A stretch of DNA of 7,068 nucleotides from Candidatus Saccharimonadia bacterium (lineage in GTDB: Bacteria > Patescibacteriota > Saccharimonadia > Saccharimonadales > 2-12-FULL-41-12): the NCBI GenBank assembly GCA_023263015.1, contig JALQXV010000090.1, positions 1 to 7,068 of the forward strand. The letters run 5' to 3'. Within the stretch, counting starts at the first letter, position 1, and every line of letters begins with the position of its first letter. Below the pieces are notes generated by a model that searched no databases, was not told where the DNA came from, and saw only the letters and a list, made by a program, of their open reading frames with translations. Made by a program: the position numbers and the translations under genes. Of the stretch, positions 1 to 5,454 are shown piece by piece.

Positions 1-11
1 GACTGTTAATC

Positions 12-48
12 AATAAAAAAGCACCAACTTTCGTCGATGCGTTTTTAT
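12..48 (-). terminator. Intrinsic terminator of tRNA-Gln, possibly bidirectional
   Basis: Read on the minus strand just past the tRNA 3' end, an 8-bp stem (GCATCGAC with GTTGGTGC, including two G-T pairs) closes a GAAA tetraloop and is followed by TTTTTT. The core is 21-40. The flanking A-tract and T-tract (AATAAAAA and TTTTTTATT) can extend the stem. The plus-strand copy also ends in GTTTTTATT, so it could stop transcription arriving from the left as well. Confidence 0.85.
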
Positions 49-123
49 TGGCTAGGGCGGAGGGATTCGAACCCCCGAATGCCAGGACCAAAACCTGGTG
101 CCTTACCACTTGGCGACGCCCTA
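49..123 (-). tRNA. trnQ: tRNA-Gln (anticodon UUG)
   Basis: A full cloverleaf can be folded on the minus strand. The acceptor stem is TAGGGCG with CGCCCTA, the D stem GCC with GGC, and the anticodon stem CCAGG with CCTGG. The anticodon loop is TTTTGGT, giving anticodon TTG, which reads CAA and by wobble CAG. The T arm is GGGGG-TTCGAAT-CCCTC. The discriminator is G73, the first pair is the weak U1-A72, and CCA is encoded at 49-51. U1-A72 and G73 match known glutamine tRNA identity features. It is transcribed alone: its own promoter lies to the right and a terminator to the left. Confidence 0.97.
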
Positions 124-151
124 TTGCTTAGCGGTTTTGTAACAGATATGC

Positions 152-180
152 ATTGTACCAATTTTATACTTTTCACGCAA
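152..180 (-). promoter_or_regulatory. Sigma-70-type promoter of tRNA-Gln
   Basis: On the minus strand TTGCGT (175-180) is followed after 17 nt by TACAAT (152-157). The -10 is preceded by TGG, which makes it an extended -10. Transcription would start near 145, leaving a leader of about 20 nt before the tRNA 5' end at 123. Spacing and both hexamers fit a housekeeping promoter. Confidence 0.75.
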
Positions 181-186
181 TAATCC

Positions 187-215
187 TTGGGCGTGCAGAA
201 TAGTTCGGATACAAT
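187..215 (+). promoter_or_regulatory. Sigma-70-type promoter of the VanY-family gene
   Basis: TTGGGC (187-192), a 17-nt spacer and TACAAT (210-215) lie immediately upstream of the ATG at 228. The expected transcription start is about 222, leaving only about 6 nt of leader and no Shine-Dalgarno. Its -35 is separated by only 6 nt from the -35 of the divergent tRNA promoter. Confidence 0.65.
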
Positions 216-227
216 AAACGTAAGCGT

Positions 228-1085
228 ATGAGAGTAATAAATCCTAAAAAGCGGGAGACGCAGTCAAGGGCTAAGAAGACTTCAAAGTTTTTGTTGTTAA
301 TCCCTGCCGTCATTATTCTTGGCGCGGCATTTGCGGTTTTTAAACTTACACAATCTGACTCAACTGCATCGGATACGCCTGCGCAAACTCAATCAGCGGT
401 AACGCAAAACATACAAGTTGCTGCCAAAAAAGGCACGCTTAAAACGTTTACAGGTGAAGAATTTAAGAATCTTTATAATAACTTTGCGTACCCGAACACG
501 GCCCTAATTAGTGAAAAAACACCAATTACCGATAACGAAGCGGCCGACGACAAGATTCGTGAAGTAGCTGTTTCAAGAGGTTATCAGCTCCGTGGCGCTC
601 CAGTTACCGATGCGTTTGTGAATGTAGGCAAAGATTATGAGCTGCAGCAACGCGCTGCACAGCCATGGCTCGATATGGTCGAGGCTGCAAAGGCGGATGG
701 TATCTCGATTGGGTTAACTGCAGCTTACCGTTCGGCAGAGGATCAAAAGACTTTATTTTTAGGGCAGCTAAATAATTCCGGAATTTCACCGCAAGCGATT
801 GGCACTGGCTACTACAACGCTCAAATATCCCAAATCTTGCGTACAACGGCAATACCTGGCTACTCGCGTCACCATACCGGTTACACAGTTGATATAGCTT
901 GTAATGACATGCCTAACTCTTCATTCGAATTTACAAACTGCTTTGAGTGGTTGAGCGCTAATAACTATGAGCATGCTAAAAAATTTGGTTGGATACCGAG
1001 CTATCCTAAAGGCACCGAAAACCAAGGTCCGGACCCTGAATCTTGGGAATATGTTTGGGTCGGTGTTGATGCTGTAACAGAATAA
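228..1085 (+). CDS. Membrane-anchored VanY-family D-alanyl-D-alanine carboxypeptidase
   Basis: A 285-residue protein of the peptidase M15/VanY type, which trims the terminal D-Ala from peptidoglycan stem peptides outside the membrane. A basic N-terminus (residues 1-20) precedes one hydrophobic segment (about 21-40), then a Ser/Thr/Gln-rich linker (41-65) and the catalytic domain (about 115-285). AAYRSAEDQ (165-173) matches the conserved YRS motif. SRHHTGYTVDI (213-223) matches SxHxxGxAxD, supplying zinc ligands His215 and Asp222. FGW (253-255) corresponds to the usual YGF. The last family motif, normally EPWH with the catalytic Glu and third zinc-ligand His, reads ESWE (271-274), so the ligand His appears to be Glu. 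Cys225 and Cys237 could form a disulfide. The ATG at 228 is chosen because it gives the membrane anchor directly and follows a good promoter. The family call is firm; activity is inferred. Confidence 0.85.
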   Translation: MRVINPKKRETQSRAKKTSKFLLLIPAVIILGAAFAVFKLTQSDSTASDTPAQTQSAVTQNIQVAAKKGTLKTFTGEEFKNLYNNFAYPNTALISEKTPITDNEAADDKIREVAVSRGYQLRGAPVTDAFVNVGKDYELQQRAAQPWLDMVEAAKADGISIGLTAAYRSAEDQKTLFLGQLNNSGISPQAIGTGYYNAQISQILRTTAIPGYSRHHTGYTVDIACNDMPNSSFEFTNCFEWLSANNYEHAKKFGWIPSYPKGTENQGPDPESWEYVWVGVDAVTE

Positions 1086-1100
1086 TTGTTAATTACACAT

Positions 1101-1130
1101 TTGATTCAAATAGTTCATCTGTCGTACGCT
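1101..1130 (+). promoter_or_regulatory. Possible weak promoter of the alpha/beta hydrolase gene
   Basis: TTGATT (1101-1106), an 18-nt spacer and TACGCT (1125-1130) lie in the 53-nt gap before the ATG at 1139. The -10 matches only three consensus positions, so this is tentative. If used, transcription would begin about 1137, making the message leaderless. No terminator is visible in the gap, so read-through from the VanY gene is also possible. Confidence 0.3.
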
Positions 1131-1138
1131 GTTACGTA

Positions 1139-2065
1139 ATGGCGAAGGCATTTAAGTCGAAATTAAGTAAACACGTGAGCGCTCTGCACATTAACGGCAT
1201 GAACGGGCGCATGCTCACTTTGCCTGCCAAAAAGAAGAACCGCGAAATTCTACTTTTATACGGGCACCACGCAAGCCTTGAACGCATGTTCGGTTTAGCG
1301 GAAAGTATAAATGAGTATGGTCGTGTTACTCTACCTGACTTGCCAGGCTTTGGTGGCATGGATAGTTTTTATAAAATTGGCGAAAAGCCGACTCTCGACA
1401 ATTACGCCGACTACCTAGCTTCGTTTGTAAAAATGCGTTACAAGCGACGACGAGTAACAATTATTGCCATGTCATTTTCGGTGCCATTGATTGTACGCAT
1501 GTTGCAACGCTACCCTGAACTAACCAAGAAAGTTGATATGTTCATTAGCTTGGCTGGTTTTGTGCATCGAGATGATTTTATTTTTAGTAAGCAAGAATAT
1601 TGGGGTCTGCGGACGTTGTCATTTGTGTTGTCAAAGCGCATTCCAGCCGCTGTAGTTAAGGCGCTAATTCTTAATAAGCCTGTTTTACGCCTCGCCTATG
1701 GGTCGGTCAGCGCATCACATGGCAAAATGAAGGACGCTAAGTCTAAAGCCGAACTATACCGGCGAATCGACTTTGAAACGACGCTTTGGAACATTAATGA
1801 TATGCGAACCCGCTGGCGAACTATGAAAATTATGCTGACAATGGATCTGTGTAATGCCCAAGCAAACGTTAAAACGTACCATGTTTCAACGGCAACTGAC
1901 CGATATTTTGATAATGCTGTTGTAGAGCAACACCTGCGAGTTATCTTTAAGTATGTAGAGGTTATTCCGAGCGAAATTGGTAACCATGCCCCAACAATTT
2001 TGGCTACAGCTAAAGAAGCAGAACCATTTGTACCAAAACAGCTACGCACACTATTAAGCGCCTAA
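1139..2065 (+). CDS. Alpha/beta-hydrolase-fold protein, substrate unknown
   Basis: A 308-residue protein with the layout of an alpha/beta hydrolase. There is a basic N-terminus and a strand ending in LLLYGHHAS (38-46), where HG-type oxyanion residues normally sit. LPDLPGFGG (65-73) matches the DxPGxG loop of this fold. Strand VTIIA leads to a nucleophile elbow AMSFS (110-114), placing the candidate nucleophile at Ser112, although the usual GxSxG glycines are absent. A late strand ends at ATDRYFD (252-258; Asp254 or Asp258 as acid), and GNHAP (281-285) gives the likely catalytic His283. A Lys/Arg-rich lid-like region spans about 150-235. No signal peptide is seen, so it is probably cytoplasmic or membrane-associated. 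It ends 21 nt before two envelope-type glycosyltransferases, which suggests, but does not show, a lipid or glycoconjugate substrate. No SD is visible. It could be an esterase, a lipase or a non-catalytic relative. Confidence 0.7.
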   Translation: MAKAFKSKLSKHVSALHINGMNGRMLTLPAKKKNREILLLYGHHASLERMFGLAESINEYGRVTLPDLPGFGGMDSFYKIGEKPTLDNYADYLASFVKMRYKRRRVTIIAMSFSVPLIVRMLQRYPELTKKVDMFISLAGFVHRDDFIFSKQEYWGLRTLSFVLSKRIPAAVVKALILNKPVLRLAYGSVSASHGKMKDAKSKAELYRRIDFETTLWNINDMRTRWRTMKIMLTMDLCNAQANVKTYHVSTATDRYFDNAVVEQHLRVIFKYVEVIPSEIGNHAPTILATAKEAEPFVPKQLRTLLSA

Positions 2066-2066
2066 G

Positions 2067-2075
2067 TGTTATAAT
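2067..2075 (+). promoter_or_regulatory. Perfect extended -10 promoter before the first glycosyltransferase
   Basis: TGTTATAAT is an exact TGn-TATAAT extended -10 element in the 21-nt gap between two genes. No convincing -35 is found 16-18 nt upstream (around 2046-2053), as often happens with extended -10 promoters. Transcription would begin near 2082, about 5 nt before the ATG at 2087. The element argues that the glycosyltransferases have their own promoter, and that TTG at 2075, overlapping the -10, is not the start codon. Confidence 0.6.
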
Positions 2076-2086
2076 TGCATGTAATT

Positions 2087-3214
2087 ATGAAGATAGGCCT
2101 TGTTTGCCCATATAACATGTTCCGCGGTGGTGGCGTACAAGAAGTCGTGCTCGCTCTGCGCGAGGGCATTATTGCGCGTGGTCACGAAGCTTACATTATT
2201 ACCCCGCAACCACGCGATAAAAACGTAACAGTTCCAGAAGGAATTTTATTTGTTGGTGGTTCGGTGCCATTTAGGGCAGCTCGTACTCAGGGTGACATTT
2301 CGGCAAGCGTTGATGTTGGTAGCTTAACCACGATGCTGGAGCGAGAAAAGTTCGACATAATTCACTTCCATGAGCCGTGGAACCCAATGCTTTCGTTGCA
2401 GATCATGTCCCGATCAGATGCAATTCATATTGCTACCTTCCACGCCGCCATGAGCGAACGACGAACATCTCGCACGGTCGAAAAAGTTATTACGCCCTAT
2501 ACCCGTTCAATTCTTAAGTACATTGATGTTCTAACGGCTGTATCGAACACTGCAACTAACTACATTAAAACTTTAACCAATCGCAATCTGCATATTATTG
2601 GTAACGGCATTGATTTAACAAAGTACAAGCCAGCAGAACAGCGTGTTCAGAGTAATACCAAGAGTATTTTTTACGTTGGCCGGCTAGAAAAGCGCAAAGG
2701 CATTAAGTATTTATTGCAGGCCTTTGCACTACTAAGAAAAATCCATCCAGAATTCGTGCTTAACATAGCTGGTGACGGCCCTGAACGTGAACGACTAGAA
2801 GCTATTGTTAAAGATAACAAGATCGAAGGGGTTACGTTTCTTGGCTACATTGATGAACCGACTAAATTAAAAATGCTGCGCGAAGCAGATATATTTTGTT
2901 CGCCAGCTATGTACGGCGAAAGCTTTGGCATTGTGTTACTTGAAGCCATGGCAAGTGGCTGTGTAGCGGTCGCTGGTAATAATACCGGCTACGAAGGTGT
3001 CCTAAAGGGGCATGGGCAGCTTTCGCTAGTTAATCCTAAAGACACGATCGAGTTTGCTCGCCGCTTGGCTTTACTCGGTACTGACGAAGAGATTCGTACA
3101 TTGTGGCAAAAGTGGGCTGCTCAGGAAGTCCAGAAATACGACTACGAAAAAATTATTGATCAGTACGTAAACCTTTATCAAGCGGCATACGCCAAGAAAC
3201 ACGCCAAAGGCTAA
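2087..3214 (+). CDS. GT4-family glycosyltransferase, PimA-like (first of a pair)
   Basis: A 375-residue retaining GT-B glycosyltransferase, cytoplasmic or peripheral at the membrane, that transfers a sugar from a nucleotide donor. From the N-terminus there is a Rossmann strand MKIGLVCPY, the glycine loop RGGGVQEV (13-20), HFHEP (93-97), TFHA with likely catalytic His119 (117-120), and GRLEKRKG (198-205) with donor-phosphate contacts Arg199 and Lys204. GDGPERERL (229-237) follows, then the EX7E motif from Glu278 to Glu286 within GESFGIVLLEAMASG. These are the landmarks of PimA and related mannosyl/glucosyltransferases, and the length fits. The start is the ATG at 2087. An in-frame TTG at 2075 would add four residues but lies inside the promoter -10. 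It is followed after 1 nt by a second GT4 gene of the same length, so the two probably act in succession. Donor and acceptor cannot be read from sequence. Confidence 0.9.
   Translation: MKIGLVCPYNMFRGGGVQEVVLALREGIIARGHEAYIITPQPRDKNVTVPEGILFVGGSVPFRAARTQGDISASVDVGSLTTMLEREKFDIIHFHEPWNPMLSLQIMSRSDAIHIATFHAAMSERRTSRTVEKVITPYTRSILKYIDVLTAVSNTATNYIKTLTNRNLHIIGNGIDLTKYKPAEQRVQSNTKSIFYVGRLEKRKGIKYLLQAFALLRKIHPEFVLNIAGDGPERERLEAIVKDNKIEGVTFLGYIDEPTKLKMLREADIFCSPAMYGESFGIVLLEAMASGCVAVAGNNTGYEGVLKGHGQLSLVNPKDTIEFARRLALLGTDEEIRTLWQKWAAQEVQKYDYEKIIDQYVNLYQAAYAKKHAKG
3206..3210 (+). promoter_or_regulatory. Shine-Dalgarno of the second glycosyltransferase
   Basis: AAAGG lies 5 nt before the ATG at 3216, inside the last codons of the preceding gene, whose TAA stop (3212-3214) falls between the two. 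This arrangement favours translational coupling of the two glycosyltransferases. It contrasts with the other rightward genes, which lack an SD. Confidence 0.55.
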
Positions 3215-3215
3215 T

Positions 3216-4343
3216 ATGAAGATCGGGTTTGTACTTGACGATGGCTTAGACAAGCCAGACGGCGTGCAGCAATATATTCGAACTCTAGGTGAATGGTATC
3301 AGTCACGGGGTCACGAGGTACGGTACCTCGTAGGTCAAACTACTAGAACGGATATTGCTGGCGTTCATTCGATGTCACGAAATGTGAAGGTGCGCTTTAA
3401 TGGTAACGCCATGACTATTCCCTTGCCAGCATCTCGTAAGAAAATCAAAGAAGTTTTAGATCTTGAACAGTTTGATGCTTTACATGTACAAGTGCCGTAC
3501 AGTCCATTTATGGGTGCACGAGTTATAAAGGCAGCTGGGTCAAACGTTGCTGTCGTGGGCACATTCCATATTCTGCCGTATGGATTGATTAGTTTTGCGG
3601 GCACAAAATTACTTGGTTTATGGCTGCACAGAAATTTAAAACGATTTGATGCGTTTGTTAGTGTGTCTGAGCCAGCTGCAGAATTTGCGAGACGAACATT
3701 TGGAATTGTAAGTGACGTGGTACCCAATAGTGTGCAGATTATGCAGTTTAAACCCAATAAAAGAAGCACAAAAATCGACAAACTATCGGTTGTATTTTTG
3801 GGCCGACTAGTACACCGAAAGGGCGCTCAGCAATTGCTTAAGGCATTGGCCGACTTAAAATTAAAGAAACGCCTGCCGGATAATGTAACAGTCGATATTT
3901 GTGGTGACGGTCAGCAGCGACAATCTCTTGAAACGTTTGTAAACAAGAATAATTTACAAGACCACGTGACCTTTAGAGGATTCGTTAGTAACGAAGACAA
4001 GATCAGATTCTTGCAGAACGCTGATATAGCAGTCTTCCCTTCAATCTCTGGAGAGAGTTTTGGTATTGTGCTTATTGAAGCCATGGCTGCCAACGCGGGT
4101 GTAGTTTTAGCCGGTAATAACCCAGGGTACGAAAGCGTGATGTTGTCGGTACCGGAAACTCTTTTCGACCCGCTCGATACCACTGCTTTTGCTGGCAAGC
4201 TTAACGATTATATTACCGATCCTAAATTGAGAGCTTCTGTACACGAGCGTCAGCAAAAACTCGTCACTAAATTTGATACACCCGTAGTCGGCGAACAGCT
4301 ACTTGATCTGTACACTGCTTGCAAAAGCAACCGCAACCGTTAA
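3216..4343 (+). CDS. GT4-family glycosyltransferase (second of a pair)
   Basis: A 375-residue GT-B enzyme, a diverged paralogue of the preceding gene with the same order of motifs. It has MKIGFVLDDG, then PDGVQQYI (14-21) where the first copy has GGGVQEV, TFHIL with likely catalytic His118 (116-120), and GRLVHRKG (196-203) with Arg197 and Lys202. CGDGQQRQSL (229-238) and GESFGIVLIEAMA (279-291) follow, with the EX7E pair Glu280 and Glu288. The acceptor-side N-terminal half differs most: HVQVPY (90-95) replaces HFHEP, and a Lys/Arg-rich segment precedes the second domain. This fits a different acceptor with a related donor. The ATG sits 1 nt after the upstream stop with an AAAGG SD, so the pair is almost certainly co-transcribed and coupled. 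A tandem duplication followed by divergence is likely. The exact glycolipid or polysaccharide made is unknown. Confidence 0.9.
   Translation: MKIGFVLDDGLDKPDGVQQYIRTLGEWYQSRGHEVRYLVGQTTRTDIAGVHSMSRNVKVRFNGNAMTIPLPASRKKIKEVLDLEQFDALHVQVPYSPFMGARVIKAAGSNVAVVGTFHILPYGLISFAGTKLLGLWLHRNLKRFDAFVSVSEPAAEFARRTFGIVSDVVPNSVQIMQFKPNKRSTKIDKLSVVFLGRLVHRKGAQQLLKALADLKLKKRLPDNVTVDICGDGQQRQSLETFVNKNNLQDHVTFRGFVSNEDKIRFLQNADIAVFPSISGESFGIVLIEAMAANAGVVLAGNNPGYESVMLSVPETLFDPLDTTAFAGKLNDYITDPKLRASVHERQQKLVTKFDTPVVGEQLLDLYTACKSNRNR
3313..3331. repeat. Perfect 9-bp inverted repeat inside the second glycosyltransferase gene
   Basis: ACGAGGTAC, one G, then GTACCTCGT. As RNA it folds into an 8-bp GC-rich perfect stem with a CGG loop, starting 97 nt into the gene (about codons 33-39). 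It could be an intragenic dyad binding site or an RNA hairpin slowing early elongation; chance is also possible. Confidence 0.5.
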
Positions 4344-4347
4344 TAAT
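4319..4347 (+). promoter_or_regulatory. Possible promoter of the AI-2E family gene
   Basis: TTGCAA (4319-4324), a 17-nt spacer and AATAAT (4342-4347; five of six matches to TATAAT) straddle the end of the second glycosyltransferase gene. Transcription would begin near 4354, about 5 nt before the ATG at 4359. The gene has no visible SD, which agrees with a near-leaderless start, but the site is AT-rich and could be fortuitous. Confidence 0.35.
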
Positions 4348-4358
4348 AAGCAGTAACT

Positions 4359-5453
4359 ATGAGTAAGGCCCCATCCAACAATAAGCAGCAGCTTACTATT
4401 AATATTGAATCTATTACCGTAATTCGAGTGCTCGCACTGGTCGTTATTACCCTGCTTGGCATTGCGTTTATTAAAAATGTCGCTCAGCCACTGGTTCTAA
4501 TATTCACATCATTCTTTCTCGCACTTGCTCTTAATCCAGCTGTTTCCAAGATCGCTCACAAACTTAAAAGTAAGAGTCGAGTTCGGGCGACCGCAGTAGC
4601 TTATGTCCTTGTACTAGCGTTTCTGGCAGCATTTATTGCGTTTGTGGTGCCGCCACTTGTTAAACAAACCGTTGATTTCATTAAGGACGTACCTACGACC
4701 ATTCAAGACTTTAAAAATGGTGATTCTGCAGCCAATGACTTTATTCATCGTTATAACCTAGATGAGCAGGTAAACCGCTTTACTTCTGACTTTAACGCAA
4801 AATTTGGCGATATTGGTAAGCCGGTACTGTCTACCGCTGGAGCGATTGGCTCAACCGTCGCCAATACTATAGTCGTCCTTGTTCTGACGTTTATGATGCT
4901 TATTGAAGGACCAGTTTGGTTACGGCGCTTCTGGGAAGTGCAGCCAGCCGCAAAACGCGCTCGTCGCCAACACTTAGCAGAACGAATGTACAAGGTAGTC
5001 ACTAACTATGTTAATGGCCAAGTCTTTATTGCCGCGCTTGGCGGTATTTTTGCAAGTATTGCGATCTTTATCCTAAGTCAAATCTTTGATGCATCAGTTA
5101 ACGCAATTGCGCTCGGTGGTATTATCGCGCTATTCGCGCTCATGCCAATGATCGGTACGATTCTCGGTTCAGTAATAGTTGTGCTTGCCTGTTTGCTCGT
5201 GTCGGCACCGTTAGCAATCGCTGTCGCAATTTACTTTATTATTTACCAGCAAATCGAAAACGTTACTATCCAGCCTTACATCCAATCTCGTGGTAATAAC
5301 TTAACGCCGCTAATTGTCTTTATCGCCGCTCTACTTGGTGTTGGTATTGGTGGTTTACTTGGTGCAATTGTAGCTATACCTGTAGCCGGTTGTATCAAGA
5401 TCGTTATCGAAGATTACTTTGCAGAACGAAAATTAAAGCGCGGCGAAGCTTAG
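4359..5453 (+). CDS. AI-2E (PerM/YdiK) family membrane protein
   Basis: A 364-residue polytopic inner-membrane protein of the usual family length. Hydrophobic segments lie at about 21-39, 42-60, 78-101, 162-184, 222-241, 248-280, 283-297 and 316-347. The large hydrophilic stretch between about 102 and 160 matches the family's extracytoplasmic or pore-proximal domain. Recognisable signatures are LMPMIGTILG (261-270), and YQQIENVTIQPYIQ (296-309) followed by LTPLIVF (315-321), which are typical of this family. Members have been linked to autoinducer-2 export in E. coli (TqsA), to Na+/H+ antiport and to sporulation (YtvI); most remain uncharacterised, so no substrate is assigned. It starts 15 nt after the second glycosyltransferase and may be read from that operon or from its own weak promoter. 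It ends in TAG one nucleotide from the convergent cysS stop. Confidence 0.9.
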   Translation: MSKAPSNNKQQLTINIESITVIRVLALVVITLLGIAFIKNVAQPLVLIFTSFFLALALNPAVSKIAHKLKSKSRVRATAVAYVLVLAFLAAFIAFVVPPLVKQTVDFIKDVPTTIQDFKNGDSAANDFIHRYNLDEQVNRFTSDFNAKFGDIGKPVLSTAGAIGSTVANTIVVLVLTFMMLIEGPVWLRRFWEVQPAAKRARRQHLAERMYKVVTNYVNGQVFIAALGGIFASIAIFILSQIFDASVNAIALGGIIALFALMPMIGTILGSVIVVLACLLVSAPLAIAVAIYFIIYQQIENVTIQPYIQSRGNNLTPLIVFIAALLGVGIGGLLGAIVAIPVAGCIKIVIEDYFAERKLKRGEA

Positions 5454-5454
5454 T

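Noticed and set aside
604..852. Open frame on the minus strand within the VanY gene
   Set aside because: It is antisense to a well-supported coding sequence with intact family motifs, has no recognisable protein features and no promoter or SD.
1099..1111. Small hairpin ATTTG-ATT-CAAAT after the VanY gene as a terminator
   Set aside because: Only five mostly A-T pairs and no following T-run, so it is unlikely to terminate.
1132..1139. Palindrome TTACGTAA touching the hydrolase start codon as an operator
   Set aside because: Eight bases of symmetry in AT-rich DNA are expected by chance, and no second copy was noticed near other promoters.
1696..2049. 117-codon minus-strand frame under the hydrolase gene
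   Set aside because: Shadow of the plus-strand gene; composition looks non-protein-like and no start signal is seen.
2075..2086. TTG start giving the first glycosyltransferase four extra residues
   Set aside because: The TTG overlaps the last base of a perfect extended -10 (2067-2075), and the ATG at 2087 begins exactly at the conserved MKIG strand, as in the paralogue.
3365..3781. 138-codon minus-strand frame under the second glycosyltransferase
   Set aside because: Antisense to conserved GT4 coding sequence, with no domain or translation signal.
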